A stretch of 64,000 bases of DNA, from NCBI GenBank assembly GCA_016703965.1, contig JADJBB010000025.1:186001-250000 (forward strand), read 5' to 3'. Position 1 is the first letter of the stretch. Every line of letters starts with the position of its first letter. This document shows, in pieces, positions 1 to 8,878 of this stretch. The notes under the pieces were generated by a model. It was not told the DNA's origin, searched no databases, and saw only the letters and a list, made by a program, of their open reading frames with translations. A program made the translations under genes and the position numbers. The DNA is from Acidobacteriota bacterium. Lineage in GTDB: Bacteria > Acidobacteriota > Blastocatellia > Pyrinomonadales > Pyrinomonadaceae.

Positions 1-1593
1 GTATCGTCGATCGAACAGTATCGCCAGAAACTCCTTGGTAATTCAAACGTGATCTATAACCCGACGCAGTTTTCGATCGCGACGGGTACCCCGGAAATAT
101 CCATAAAACAGACGGAAATTGGACTATTCGCAACTGATGACTGGAAGATCTCGCCTGCATTGCTCTTGAGTTTTGGTCTGCGTTATGAGAACCAGACGAA
201 CATCAGCAGCAAATTCAATTTTGCTCCGCGATTCGGGTTCGCATGGTCGCCGGGAGCCGGTGGTGCGAGGACGCCGAAAATGGTATTCCGCGGCGGTGCG
301 GGTGTCTTTTATGAACGCTTCGGGCAGAACAACACGCTCCAGGCTCTTCGCAATAATGGTGTGAATCAGCTCAGCCTGCTTGTTAGTGCGAATGATACTG
401 ATCCGGCTCGCCGTGCGATCGCTCTTGCGTTGCTTGCTCAGCCGGTCTTTACGACCAGCGGCGTGACGAATTCACTTACTGCCGCACAGATCCTGGCTGT
501 ATTGCCACAGACCGCAAGTTCGATCCGTGATGTCGCGGACGATCTGCAGGCACCTTACACGATGCAGGGTGCGTTCTCTATGGAACGCAGCTTCGCGACA
601 AACCGGTTTAATCTTGCCACGACCTTTGTCACTTCCAGGACGATCCACTCGATTCGAACCCGTAACTACAACGCACCTGTATGTGCCACGCCGACCAACT
701 GTGTGGGTGCCGTTCGTCCTATCCCGACGAAGGGAAACATCAACGTATTTGAATCGAGCGGTGTTATTAATTCGAACCGACTAAACGTAAATTTCCGTGC
801 AAACATCAGCGCTAAGTATTCGATCAATGTAAACTACGGACTTGGTTTCTCGAATGGCGATGATGACACGCCTGCTTACATGTACGATTTCACCGGTGAA
901 TATGGTAGGGCTCGCGGCGACGTGCGTCACAATGTCTCGATCTTCGGCAATGTTACGCTTCCATGGGGCATCAGCATGAATCCTTTCGTGACGATGCGTT
1001 CGGGCAATCCGTTCAACATTACGAGGGGAACCGATTCGAACGGTGACGGGTTCTTTACCGAACGTCCAACTTTTGGCGAGCTGCAGGCACGATGCCAGCA
1101 GTTAGCCCTGACAACGTCATTCTGCGACGTCGGCGGCAACAGCCTTACAGATATCGTGCCCCGCAACTACGGCGAAGGTCCAAAGAGCATTACGATCAAT
1201 TTGAACATGCGTAAAAATTTTGGGTTCGGTAAAACTGCGGCTCAGAGAGCAGGTAATGCCGGCGGCGGTGCTCCTGGTGCAGGCGGCGGCATGTCTATCC
1301 CCGCTATGGTGATGGCAAGCGGCGGTGGCGGCGGCGGAATGCGAGGCGGCATGGGCGGCGGCGGATTCGGTGGCGGCGGCGATGCTCGCAAGCCCTACAA
1401 TCTGAGCGTTGGTATCAACGTCCAGAACCTATTCAACATCGTAAACCTTAACACTCCATCCGGAAGCCTTAGCTCGAGCCGTTTTGGCCAATCCACCTCG
1501 ACCGGCGGCGGATTCGGTGGTTTTGGAGGATTCGGCGGCGGCGGAGCGAGTGCGAATCGTAGGATCGAACTAAATATGCGATTTAACTGGTAA
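1..1593 (+). CDS. TonB-dependent receptor, Oar-like (C-terminal part)
   Basis: This is the last 530 residues of an outer-membrane TonB-dependent receptor, which would import an unidentified ligand using energy from TonB. The frame is open from the first base, so the plug and any regulatory N-terminal domain lie upstream of the window. What is visible is a series of amphipathic beta strands (for example GLRYENQ and NVQNLFN). The protein ends in an aromatic residue (MRFNW), the usual signal for barrel insertion. Two very glycine-rich stretches, near visible residues 417-463 and 501-516, are probably surface loops. A hairpin terminator follows, so this is probably the last gene of its transcript. 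The family assignment is firm; the ligand is unknown. Confidence 0.85.
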   Translation, partial: VSSIEQYRQKLLGNSNVIYNPTQFSIATGTPEISIKQTEIGLFATDDWKISPALLLSFGLRYENQTNISSKFNFAPRFGFAWSPGAGGARTPKMVFRGGAGVFYERFGQNNTLQALRNNGVNQLSLLVSANDTDPARRAIALALLAQPVFTTSGVTNSLTAAQILAVLPQTASSIRDVADDLQAPYTMQGAFSMERSFATNRFNLATTFVTSRTIHSIRTRNYNAPVCATPTNCVGAVRPIPTKGNINVFESSGVINSNRLNVNFRANISAKYSINVNYGLGFSNGDDDTPAYMYDFTGEYGRARGDVRHNVSIFGNVTLPWGISMNPFVTMRSGNPFNITRGTDSNGDGFFTERPTFGELQARCQQLALTTSFCDVGGNSLTDIVPRNYGEGPKSITINLNMRKNFGFGKTAAQRAGNAGGGAPGAGGGMSIPAMVMASGGGGGGMRGGMGGGGFGGGGDARKPYNLSVGINVQNLFNIVNLNTPSGSLSSSRFGQSTSTGGGFGGFGGFGGGGASANRRIELNMRFNW

Positions 1594-1621
1594 ACCAAAA
1601 ACCGTTTAATTTAATCAAACT

Positions 1622-1661
1622 AAAGAGAGTCTGAAACGTAATAGTTTCTGACTCTCTTTTT
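1622..1661 (+). terminator. Intrinsic terminator after the receptor gene
   Basis: A 16-bp stem with one mismatch (AAAGAGAGTC paired with GACTCTCTTT at its base) closes a 6-base loop and runs into a T tract. It lies 29 bases after the receptor stop codon. Confidence 0.85.
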
Positions 1662-1695
1662 GATTTAGCACTCGATTTTTGCGAACCTCAACATT

Positions 1696-2445
1696 ATGAA
1701 ACTTACGCTAGCATCTCTTACCGCCATTGTTGTCCTTGGATCCATTTGTTATGCCCAGCCTGGAGCTACGGGCAAACCGGCGGAGAAGCCATCTGCAGCC
1801 TTGACCGCTAGTGCTGGAGCCACTGCTCCGCTCGATATTGCGAAGGCCGCTCTCGCGGCACACGGCGGCGACAAGCTAAAAAAACTCCAGAGCTTTTTCG
1901 TTAAAGGATCGGTCGATGTTAGTTTTCAAGGACAGAGCCTGCCGGGAGCTTTCTCGACAGCCTTTAGCGGCGAAAAATACTATTTTGAGATAGTCACCCC
2001 GGTCCAGCAGCTAAAGCAGGTGTTTGACGGCAAGCAAACGAGCAATTCCATCCAGGGCTTCTCACTTCCGCCGGTTACGAGCCTCGGTTTTCCATTGCTG
2101 CCGAAGATCGGTGACGCGGGCTTCGTAGTTACGGCTTTGCCGGACTCCGCCAAGAAGCGAAAAGGTTTTAGGATGACCACGCCTGAAGGATTTTTCACAG
2201 ATTTTGTTGTGGATGAGAAAACCGGCCAGATAAAGGGCTACGAGGCAAAATGGATGAGCGGCCAGCAGACTATAACAACCTCGGTCGAGATCGATGAATT
2301 TATGACAGTAGACGGAATCGCCGTTCCGAAAAAATACTCGCAGCGTTTCGACCTCGGCCCGCTGACGGCTTACGCCAATTTCAAAGCGAAGGACGTTAAG
2401 GTCAACTCAACCATCGAAGACAGTGCGTTCACAATAGCGAACTAG
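1696..2445 (+). CDS. Secreted protein of unknown function, LolA/LolB-like fold possible
   Basis: A 249-residue exported protein. Residues 1-20 form a clear signal peptide (MKLTLASLTAI, cleavage near CYA-Q), followed by an Ala/Pro-rich linker to about residue 45. The rest (AALAAHGGDKLKKLQSF onward) reads like the beta-rich half-barrel proteins that resemble outer-membrane lipoprotein-sorting proteins, but there is no lipobox and no motif that fixes a function. It is separated from the receptor by a terminator, so it probably has its own promoter. It is convergent with the epimerase gene, with a shared hairpin between them. Being secreted is well supported; the fold is a guess. Confidence 0.65.
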   Translation: MKLTLASLTAIVVLGSICYAQPGATGKPAEKPSAALTASAGATAPLDIAKAALAAHGGDKLKKLQSFFVKGSVDVSFQGQSLPGAFSTAFSGEKYYFEIVTPVQQLKQVFDGKQTSNSIQGFSLPPVTSLGFPLLPKIGDAGFVVTALPDSAKKRKGFRMTTPEGFFTDFVVDEKTGQIKGYEAKWMSGQQTITTSVEIDEFMTVDGIAVPKKYSQRFDLGPLTAYANFKAKDVKVNSTIEDSAFTIAN

Positions 2446-2450
2446 TTTTG

Positions 2451-2490
2451 TACCAGGTTGTCAGACCAGGTGGGTCTGAGAAATCTGGTA
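2451..2490. terminator. Hairpin between convergent genes
   Basis: The outer arms TACCAG and CTGGTA enclose a tight inner stem (CAGACC with GGTCTG). It sits exactly between two convergent stop codons and could serve both strands, although the T tracts are short. The outer word CTGGTACTCA recurs in the repeat at 3462-3587. Confidence 0.55.
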
Positions 2491-2491
2491 C

Positions 2492-3448
2492 TCACTTCGC
2501 GAATCTACTTGCTTTCCACCAATCGATCGTATTTCTGAGCCCTTCTTCCAGGCCAACGAGTTGTTCGTAGCCGAAACACTCCACGGCACGGCGGTTGTCT
2601 GCCTGGGAATCCTTTACATCGCCATTTCGAGCCGGTTGAAAATCCGCAACGGCATCAGTTTTGCCGGTGATCTTTTTTAATACTTCGAGTAATTCGTTGA
2701 GCGTTATCCGGTCGCCGTTCGCGGCGTTCATGGTTTCGCCGAGGCCTTTCGTGGTTTGTGCGGCTTTGATGTTCGCGTCGACGACGTTGGCAATGTAGGT
2801 GAAATCGCGTGACTGCTCGCCGTCGCCGAAGATAACAGGCGCAGTGTCGGTCATCAGAGCGTCGATGAACCGCGAGATAACGCCGGAATACATAGACGCC
2901 GGATTCTGACGCGGGCCAAATACGTTAAAGTAACGCAGCGATACCGTCTCCAGGCCGTAGACGTTGTTAAATGCCCGGCAATAGAGCTCTCCGGTCAGCT
3001 TTGCGGCGGCGTAGGGAGAAAGCGGGTCAGGCCGCATTGTTTCAACTTTTGGCAGCACCGGCTGGTCGCCATAGGCGGAACTCGAAGCCGCATAAACAAA
3101 TCTCTTAACTCCGGCATCGCGTGATTTGATGAGCATATTGACCGTGCCGTTCACGCAGACACGATGGGTTTCGAGAGGATCCTCGACAGAACGCGGAACA
3201 CTCGGCAGAGCTGCCTCGTGAAAAACGACCTCAACGCCCTCAATGGCTCTGGCAACTGAGGCATCGTCGTTTATGTCACCCTCGATGAACTCAAAATCAC
3301 CCTTTATCTCTTCAAGATTTTCGCGAAAGCCGGTCGTGAAATTATCAATGATATTAACTCGGGCACCCTGCCGGATAAGTTCGTCGGCAAGGTTAGAGCC
3401 AATGAATCCAGCTCCGCCAGTTACGAGGACTTTTGTTGTGATTGCCAT
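2492..3448 (-). CDS. NAD-dependent sugar epimerase (UDP-GlcNAc/UDP-glucose 4-epimerase type)
   Basis: A 318-residue extended short-chain dehydrogenase that would epimerise a nucleotide sugar at C4 for surface polysaccharide synthesis. The NAD-binding motif GGAGFIG is at residues 11-17. The SSSAYG segment and the catalytic SPYAAAK (Tyr-x3-Lys) follow, then the substrate loop SLRYFNVFGPRQNP. The YFNVFGPRQ form is common in the WbpP/TviC group that works on N-acetylated sugars, so UDP-GlcNAc is a reasonable substrate but is not proven. It lies downstream of UDP-glucose dehydrogenase on the same strand, which suggests joint supply of precursors for an exopolysaccharide. Length is normal for the family. 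Confidence 0.85.
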   Translation of the reverse strand: MAITTKVLVTGGAGFIGSNLADELIRQGARVNIIDNFTTGFRENLEEIKGDFEFIEGDINDDASVARAIEGVEVVFHEAALPSVPRSVEDPLETHRVCVNGTVNMLIKSRDAGVKRFVYAASSSAYGDQPVLPKVETMRPDPLSPYAAAKLTGELYCRAFNNVYGLETVSLRYFNVFGPRQNPASMYSGVISRFIDALMTDTAPVIFGDGEQSRDFTYIANVVDANIKAAQTTKGLGETMNAANGDRITLNELLEVLKKITGKTDAVADFQPARNGDVKDSQADNRRAVECFGYEQLVGLEEGLRNTIDWWKASRFAK

Positions 3449-3461
3449 AGAAATATAGTTG

Positions 3462-3587
3462 TTGAGTACCAGAATACAGAGTACCAGAGTTTTTGTAGTC
3501 GCAAAGTACCGGGTTTTCAGAGTGCCGGGTTTGAAAAATAATCGAACCCCATAAAATCGCCCGTGCCGTCCGAATTCTGGTACTCAA
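3462..3587. repeat. Inverted repeat spacer
   Basis: A perfect 14-base inverted pair (TTGAGTACCAGAAT at 3462-3475, its complement at 3574-3587) flanks a stretch of degenerate copies of AGAGTACC and GTACCGGG. It fills the gap between two genes on the minus strand that are probably co-transcribed. It belongs to the same general class as the word-repeat spacers of the ribosomal operon. Confidence 0.7.
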
Positions 3588-3600
3588 TGAACCCAGTTAA

Positions 3601-4899
3601 CTATCGTCCGACTCCGACGTATTCAAATCCCATCTCGCGCATGTCTGAAGGTTCGTAAATGTTACGGAGATCAGCAACCTTTGGGGAAGCGAGGAGGGAC
3701 TTTACCTTTTCCATGTCAAGAGCCCGAAATTGGTTCCATTCGGTGATGATCACAAGAGCATCGGCTCCTTTGATCGCATCATATTCGTCCACCGCGTATT
3801 CGATGTCCGGCAGATAGTGCTTTGCCTCGGCCATAGCGACCGGGTCAAACGCTCTGACAGCGGCACCGCGGGCCACCATTGCGTTGATAATATCGGTTGC
3901 CGGTGATTCCCGCATGTCGTCAGTTTCCGGTTTGAATGAAAGGCCGAGGACGCCGATCTTCTTTCCACTGAGATCACCAACGAGCTTTTCGATCTTCGGG
4001 ATCATCGCGTCCCGCTGGCGCTCGTTAGCCTCGACCACGGCATCGACGATGCGGGTCTCGACGCCGAATTTATCGGCAACAGTGGTAAGTGCCCTGGTAT
4101 CCTTTGGAAAACAGGAACCGCCATATCCCGGGCCGGGATGGAGGAATTTTCGTCCGATTCGGTTGTCCATTCCCATGCCCCGGGCGACATCGTGCACGTC
4201 GCAGCCGATGGCGTCGCAGAGGTTTGCGATCTCGTTTATGAACGTGATCTTGGTAGCGAGAAAGGCATTGGCAGCGTACTTGATAAGCTCGGCTGCCTCG
4301 AGGGAAGTGATGACGACAGGGGTCTCGATCAGATAGAGCGGTCGATAAAGCTCCTTCATGACCTCGATCGCTCGGGCCTCGTTGCTGCCAACGACGACGC
4401 GGTCGGGCCGCATGAAATCTTCGATAGCTGCTCCTTCGCGAAGGAACTCCGGATTTGATGCTACGCCGAAGTCCGTTTCAACTCGAAGATTTTCGCTGAC
4501 AAAGTTCCTGAGCCATTCGCCGGTGCCGACCGGTACAGTCGATTTTGTAACGAGTACCTTATAGCCGTTTATAGCCTCGGCCACATCTTTAGCCGCCTGG
4601 CGGTAATAGCTCATATCCGGCGATCCATCAGCCTGCGGGGGCGTGCCGACCGCCAGAAACACCACGAGAGCCTGCTCAACCGCAGACTTGATGTCGGTTG
4701 TGAAATGGAGTCGGCCGGCGGCAACATTCTTTTCGACGATCTTATCGAGTCCGGGCTCGTATATCGGGATAATTCCGTTGTTTAGGTTTTCGACCTTAAC
4801 CGTGTCCACATCGACGCATGTAACGTCTATACCGAATTCCGCGAAACAGGCTCCCGAGACCAATCCAACATATCCCGTGCCGATAACTGCTATATGCAT
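3601..4899 (-). CDS. ugd: UDP-glucose 6-dehydrogenase
   Basis: Oxidises UDP-glucose to UDP-glucuronate with two NAD+, a precursor for acidic polysaccharides. The 432-residue length is typical. The N-terminal Rossmann motif GTGYVGL is at residues 7-13. The middle domain carries NPEFLREG and the catalytic cysteine loop GYGGSCFPKDT. The C-terminal UDP-binding domain has GLSFKPETDDMRESP. It precedes the epimerase on the minus strand with a 150-base spacer made of word repeats. A minus-strand terminator at 4961-4989 separates it from the FecR-like gene upstream, so the pair probably starts its own transcript. Confidence 0.95.
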   Translation of the reverse strand: MHIAVIGTGYVGLVSGACFAEFGIDVTCVDVDTVKVENLNNGIIPIYEPGLDKIVEKNVAAGRLHFTTDIKSAVEQALVVFLAVGTPPQADGSPDMSYYRQAAKDVAEAINGYKVLVTKSTVPVGTGEWLRNFVSENLRVETDFGVASNPEFLREGAAIEDFMRPDRVVVGSNEARAIEVMKELYRPLYLIETPVVITSLEAAELIKYAANAFLATKITFINEIANLCDAIGCDVHDVARGMGMDNRIGRKFLHPGPGYGGSCFPKDTRALTTVADKFGVETRIVDAVVEANERQRDAMIPKIEKLVGDLSGKKIGVLGLSFKPETDDMRESPATDIINAMVARGAAVRAFDPVAMAEAKHYLPDIEYAVDEYDAIKGADALVIITEWNQFRALDMEKVKSLLASPKVADLRNIYEPSDMREMGFEYVGVGR

Positions 4900-4960
4900 A
4901 TAAAAATCTATAAGACGATGAAATAAGTCACTAATACTGTCTAAATCAAAACAAAAGTAT

Positions 4961-4989
4961 GCGGGTCACGTAAGTTCTACATGACCCGC
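4961..4989 (-). terminator. Intrinsic terminator for the FecR-like gene
   Basis: An 8-bp perfect stem (GCGGGTCA with TGACCCGC) has a 13-base loop. On the minus strand it is followed by a T-rich run (ATACTTTTGTTTTG). It lies 24 bases after the stop of the gene ending at 5014. Confidence 0.75.
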
Positions 4990-5013
4990 ACAAATACAAA
5001 CTAGAGGTTTAGA

Positions 5014-5721
5014 TTAACGAACCGGGCTAACTACGATACCTGGGCCACCGAAATTCGAATCGTCGCTTTTCGTACCGAAGTAGATACCCGCACCGGCAGC
5101 ACCAGCCGCGAGGAGCAAGAGCCAAGGCCAGTTGCCAACTGATGGACCCGGAGCTGAATCAGGGCGGAGGCAAGGTTTGCATCCTGTCTGGACAAGGTTT
5201 CCGGCGGTTGCGGATGTGCCGGCAACGACCTGCTTGTCTGCCGAACCTTCACGCATCGTTACGATACCAGCACTGGTGTCAACGTGTGAGTGTGAACATT
5301 CCGCTTCTACAGTGAAGTTGTCAGCCTGACCCGCATCGGCGATGAACGTAGCGTTCTTCGTAGTAACGGTCGTGGCAACACCAGCTGCATTTGCAACACG
5401 AGCCTTACCATCCGTAAGAATAGCAACGATGCTTGTCTCGGTGAAGCGAAGGGTTACATTTGAATTCGCGAGGATCTCAACACGGCCGGTTTTACCAAGG
5501 CTGATCTCAGCACTAGAGTTATCACCTGTCGTGATCACGGCACCTGACATAACAGTCGAGTTCGATACAGCGGCCGATCCATTGACCATAACCTGGCCCG
5601 AGACCTTGATCTCACCCGCAAAATCCTTCGGCAGAGCGAAGGCAACCATTGAGTAAACACACCAGACCGCCACTAGGGTCGCTGATGTAACAGACTTTCG
5701 TAAAATATTCTTGCCGTGCAT
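5014..5721 (-). CDS. Exported FecR-like protein with C-terminal membrane anchor
   Basis: A 235-residue protein paralogous to its neighbour at 5795-6376. It has an N-terminal signal segment (about residues 10-30), then a beta-rich FecR-like region (GEIKVSGQVMVNGSAAVSNS, TGDNSSAEISLGKTGRVEI). A cysteine-containing region follows (ECSHSH, TGCKPC), then a single transmembrane helix (WPWLLLLAAGAAGAG) and a short polar tail ending in SPVR. The paralogue ends in the same four residues. The predicted topology is a periplasmic domain held by the C-terminal helix. FecR domains elsewhere act in sigma regulation or polysaccharide export, but no sigma factor is adjacent, so the role is open. Confidence 0.6.
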   Translation of the reverse strand: MHGKNILRKSVTSATLVAVWCVYSMVAFALPKDFAGEIKVSGQVMVNGSAAVSNSTVMSGAVITTGDNSSAEISLGKTGRVEILANSNVTLRFTETSIVAILTDGKARVANAAGVATTVTTKNATFIADAGQADNFTVEAECSHSHVDTSAGIVTMREGSADKQVVAGTSATAGNLVQTGCKPCLRPDSAPGPSVGNWPWLLLLAAGAAGAGIYFGTKSDDSNFGGPGIVVSPVR

Positions 5722-5794
5722 TTAGTTAATCTCCTCCAGAAATCAATTCTTTCAAATCTAAATAATAATACCTTATAGGGTAACAAAAAAACAA

Positions 5795-6376
5795 CTATCT
5801 AACAGGACTGGTCGTATTGTTATCGTCGCGAGTAGCGAAAATGATAACCGCCGCGGTTGCTCCGCCTATAATAGCGGCCCAAACCCACCAATCCAATCCG
5901 CCCGGTCCCGGCTTAGCTTTCTTTGAGGAAGACCCCGAAGATGCAGAAGCGGTTTCGCCGGAGGAAAGCGTTACGACATCGCCGGTCAGCGTTTTAACGC
6001 CAACAGGCTGAGCCGAGTTAAGTACTGTCAAACTTCCCGCAGTGAGGTTGCCCTTAACCGCGTTGTCCTCAACGTTGATAACGAAGGTCGAACCAGGAGC
6101 TAATTGGATCCTTCCGGCCTTGCCCAAATTGATCAAGGCACTTGTGCCTTCAGGTGTCGAGATCGTGCTCGAAGAGAAGATAGTGCGTCCCGTGTCCGCA
6201 GGTTCGCCATTTACCGTAACCGAAGCTCCGTCAACCTTAGCACCCGTGACCATTATCTCCCCAACGGGTTTCGTCGACGCTGCCAATGTAACCAACGAAC
6301 CAGAAACAATGAAAGCGAAAATAACGCCGACAGTCGCGGCTTTGAATGCTAACCGCTCAATAAATAAGGATTTCAT
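5795..6376 (-). CDS. Exported FecR-like protein, paralogue of the next gene
   Basis: 193 residues with the same plan as its neighbour: a signal segment, a FecR-like beta region (GEIMVTGAKVDGASVTVNG, ISTPEGTSALINLGKAGRI), a Ser/Lys/Pro linker and one C-terminal transmembrane helix (WWVWAAIIGGATAAVIIF). It ends with an Asp/Asn/Thr tail finishing in SPVR. It lacks the cysteine region of the other copy. The 73-base gap suggests one minus-strand transcript. A Shine-Dalgarno (GGAGC) sits about 9 bases before the start. The pair looks like a tandem duplication that has diverged. Function is unknown. Confidence 0.6.
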   Translation of the reverse strand: MKSLFIERLAFKAATVGVIFAFIVSGSLVTLAASTKPVGEIMVTGAKVDGASVTVNGEPADTGRTIFSSSTISTPEGTSALINLGKAGRIQLAPGSTFVINVEDNAVKGNLTAGSLTVLNSAQPVGVKTLTGDVVTLSSGETASASSGSSSKKAKPGPGGLDWWVWAAIIGGATAAVIIFATRDDNNTTSPVR

Positions 6377-6771
6377 CTTTTATTGCTCCAATTCATTCGG
6401 TCCGAGACAACAGACCAGACAAAGTTTTACACGATTTCGGCGATATGTCAATAAATTGCCCGCTAAAGCGGCGGATTCCAAGAATTTAGTCAGTCAGGAG
6501 CCTCGTTAGACTGTGGACCTAATATTTAGTCTCCATTTATAACATGTTTTTCGCGTTTTTCAAATCCGCGATAGCTAATAATCTCTTTAAATGCGGAATC
6601 AATTTGGGATTAGTCATTTAGCCGAATGCTTATCCATAGGGTCAGGCCGAACGGATCCAAAACAGAAACATCATTTCAATGATTCCGTCGTCTCGCACCT
6701 TTGCCCTGAGCCTTGTTTTCTGATTTAATTCTCGGAGTCCGCAACAAATTTTCTAATGGGAGTGAGTTTCA
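6377..6771. other. Divergent intergenic region, 395 bp
   Basis: This region separates the FecR-like pair (minus) from the sugar-binding gene (plus) and must carry promoters for both. I see no convincing -35/-10 pair, no strong hairpin and no coding sequence. A Shine-Dalgarno GGGAGTG lies just before the plus-strand start at 6772. Confidence 0.4.
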
Positions 6772-7818
6772 ATGAAGTTCAAAATTCTGTTCATTCTATT
6801 TGCCATTGCTTTGATCAGCGCCTGTTCCGGTGGCCCGCCGAAGGAAAAGCGTATGAAGATCGGGTTCGCGATGGATACGCTCAAGGAAGAGCGATGGCAA
6901 AGGGATCATGACGCATTTAAGGAACATTGCGAAAAAATGAATGTCGAGTGTGTCATTACTATCGCTGACAACAAGGCTGACAAGCAGGCGAACGATGTTG
7001 ACAATCTTTTAACCCAGAAGGTGGATGCCCTTGTGATCGCTCCGCACGATTCGACGCAAGCGGCCTCGATGGTTGAAAAGGCGAAGGCGCAGGGCGTTCC
7101 CGTTATCAGCTACGACCGTCTTATCAATTCGGACAAGATCGATGCATACATTTCGCATCAGGTGCCGGTCATTGGGCGAAAGATTGCGGAATACGCTTTG
7201 CAGAAAGCTCCTAAAGGTAACTATGTGATGGTTTACGGCGCGTCGACCGACAACAATGCCGTCATAATGAAGAAGGAGCAATTGGCTGTATTGCAGGGTG
7301 CGATCGACAAGAAGGACATAACGATCGTAGCCGACAACTTCATGACCGACTGGCGTCCGGATGAGGCTCTAAAAATGACGGAGAATGCGTTGACCCAGAA
7401 TAACGACAACATTCAGGCGTTCGTGGTCTCAAATGACGGTATGGCCGGCGGTGTGGTATCGGCGCTTGAAAAGAAAGGGCTCGCCGGAAAGATCCTTGTA
7501 ACCGGGCAAGACGCTCAGCTTGACGCTCTGCAGCGGATCGCCGAGGGCAAGCAGTCGATGACCGTTTACAAACCGATCGCTCCGCTTGCGAATGCTGCCG
7601 TTGAAGCTGCAATTAAACTCGCGAAAAAGGAAAAGCTCGACACAAAGCCTTTCATGAACGACGCACTCAAGAAAGAGATTCCGGCCATTCTGCTCGAAGT
7701 TACAACGGTCGATAAAGCGAATTTGATGGACACAGTTATCAAGGATGGCTGGGCTAAATTCGAAGACGTCTATAAAAATGTTCCCGAGGCTGATCGCCCC
7801 AAAAAAGCCGCAAACTAG
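6772..7818 (+). CDS. Sugar ABC transporter substrate-binding lipoprotein, xylose type
   Basis: A periplasmic type I sugar-binding protein of 348 residues, most like the D-xylose-binding XylF group. The N-terminus is a lipoprotein signal with lipobox ISAC (Cys near residue 18). The mature part shows the expected segments: KIGFAMDTLKEERWQRD, DALVIAPHDS, VPVISYDRLI and VTGQDAQLDALQ, followed by TVYKPI. The ROK-family sugar kinase starts 10 bases after its stop, so binding and phosphorylation are probably coupled. No ABC ATPase or permease gene is next to it in this window, so the transporter partners must be elsewhere or the protein acts as a sensor. Sugar specificity is inferred. Confidence 0.85.
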   Translation: MKFKILFILFAIALISACSGGPPKEKRMKIGFAMDTLKEERWQRDHDAFKEHCEKMNVECVITIADNKADKQANDVDNLLTQKVDALVIAPHDSTQAASMVEKAKAQGVPVISYDRLINSDKIDAYISHQVPVIGRKIAEYALQKAPKGNYVMVYGASTDNNAVIMKKEQLAVLQGAIDKKDITIVADNFMTDWRPDEALKMTENALTQNNDNIQAFVVSNDGMAGGVVSALEKKGLAGKILVTGQDAQLDALQRIAEGKQSMTVYKPIAPLANAAVEAAIKLAKKEKLDTKPFMNDALKKEIPAILLEVTTVDKANLMDTVIKDGWAKFEDVYKNVPEADRPKKAAN

Positions 7819-7827
7819 ACTCCTGAA

Positions 7828-8772
7828 ATGAAAACAGTCGTACTTGCCGCCGACCTCGGCGGCACAAATTTACGCCTAGCGGCTGTCGACAGCGACGGAG
7901 AACTGCTTCATCTTGTAAAACGTCCCGTTCCCCGGGACGTGAAGCCGACGGCGCTTATTGACCAGATCCGTGAAATGGCCGATGAGTGCCGCGGTCGATT
8001 TGAGGGCGAAAGTCGCGACAAGTTGTTTTCTGGCGTTGCGTTTACAGCACCGGCACCGGTCGCCAAAGATTTCGATGGAGTGCTGACAAAGCTGCCGAAC
8101 CTTCCCAGCCTGGTCGGAATGAACCTTAGATCCGAATTGGAGAAGATGTTCAATCTTCCGGTCATCGTCGAAAACGACGCGACCGCTGCCGGGATCGGCG
8201 AGCACTGGATCGGAGCTTCGCGAGGGCTTGATAACGCCATCTGCGTGACGCTTGGCACGGGGATCGGCGGCGGGATCATCGTCAACGGCGAGCCGATCCG
8301 GGGAAAGGATGGTATCGGCGGCGAGATCGGACATATCTGCGTTGAGCCCGAGGGGCATCCGTGCGGATGTGGAAGTCATGGGTGCATCGAACAATATGCT
8401 TCAGCGACGGCCATCGTTCGACTTGCACGAGATAGTGGGATGAACGTTCAGACCTCCAAAGATGTTTACGACGCGTATAAGGCCGGGGATGGCATGGCCG
8501 ACGCTGTGTTTCGTTCGATGGGCCGCTATCTCGGTATAACCCTCGCCGGGCTCGCGAATGTTCTAAACCCCGAAATGCTGGTTATTTGCGGTGGAGTGAC
8601 GGAAGGATGGGATGCCTTCGCCGGTCATGTCGAATCTGAGATACGACTGCGTGCTTACGCTGCTGCGGCCGACCGAGCTACGCTCGTCAAGGGGGAGCTC
8701 GGCGATAATGCAGGTATCATCGGGGCAGCTCGTTCGGCGTTTCTTGCTCTGGCCAACGATCAGATTCGCTGA
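7828..8772 (+). CDS. ROK family sugar kinase (glucokinase-like)
   Basis: A cytoplasmic ATP-dependent hexose kinase of 314 residues. The ATP phosphate-binding motif DLGGTNLRLA is near residues 8-17. The catalytic aspartate lies in ENDATAAG, then come GTGIGGGI and the ROK zinc signature GHICVEPEGHPCGCGSHGC, followed by IEQYAS. Glucokinase is the likeliest activity, but ROK kinases also act on other hexoses and N-acetylmannosamine. No DNA-binding domain is present, so it is not a ROK repressor. It follows the sugar-binding gene by 10 bases. Confidence 0.88.
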   Translation: MKTVVLAADLGGTNLRLAAVDSDGELLHLVKRPVPRDVKPTALIDQIREMADECRGRFEGESRDKLFSGVAFTAPAPVAKDFDGVLTKLPNLPSLVGMNLRSELEKMFNLPVIVENDATAAGIGEHWIGASRGLDNAICVTLGTGIGGGIIVNGEPIRGKDGIGGEIGHICVEPEGHPCGCGSHGCIEQYASATAIVRLARDSGMNVQTSKDVYDAYKAGDGMADAVFRSMGRYLGITLAGLANVLNPEMLVICGGVTEGWDAFAGHVESEIRLRAYAAAADRATLVKGELGDNAGIIGAARSAFLALANDQIR

Positions 8773-8878
8773 TGCTTTTACCGGTCGCACATTGTGTTTT
8801 CTAATGGAACTCCAACCCTAAGTTGATGTATGATGTTGTCAAAACATTCTATCAGCAGCGTTAAGGAGGGTCTTGTTA

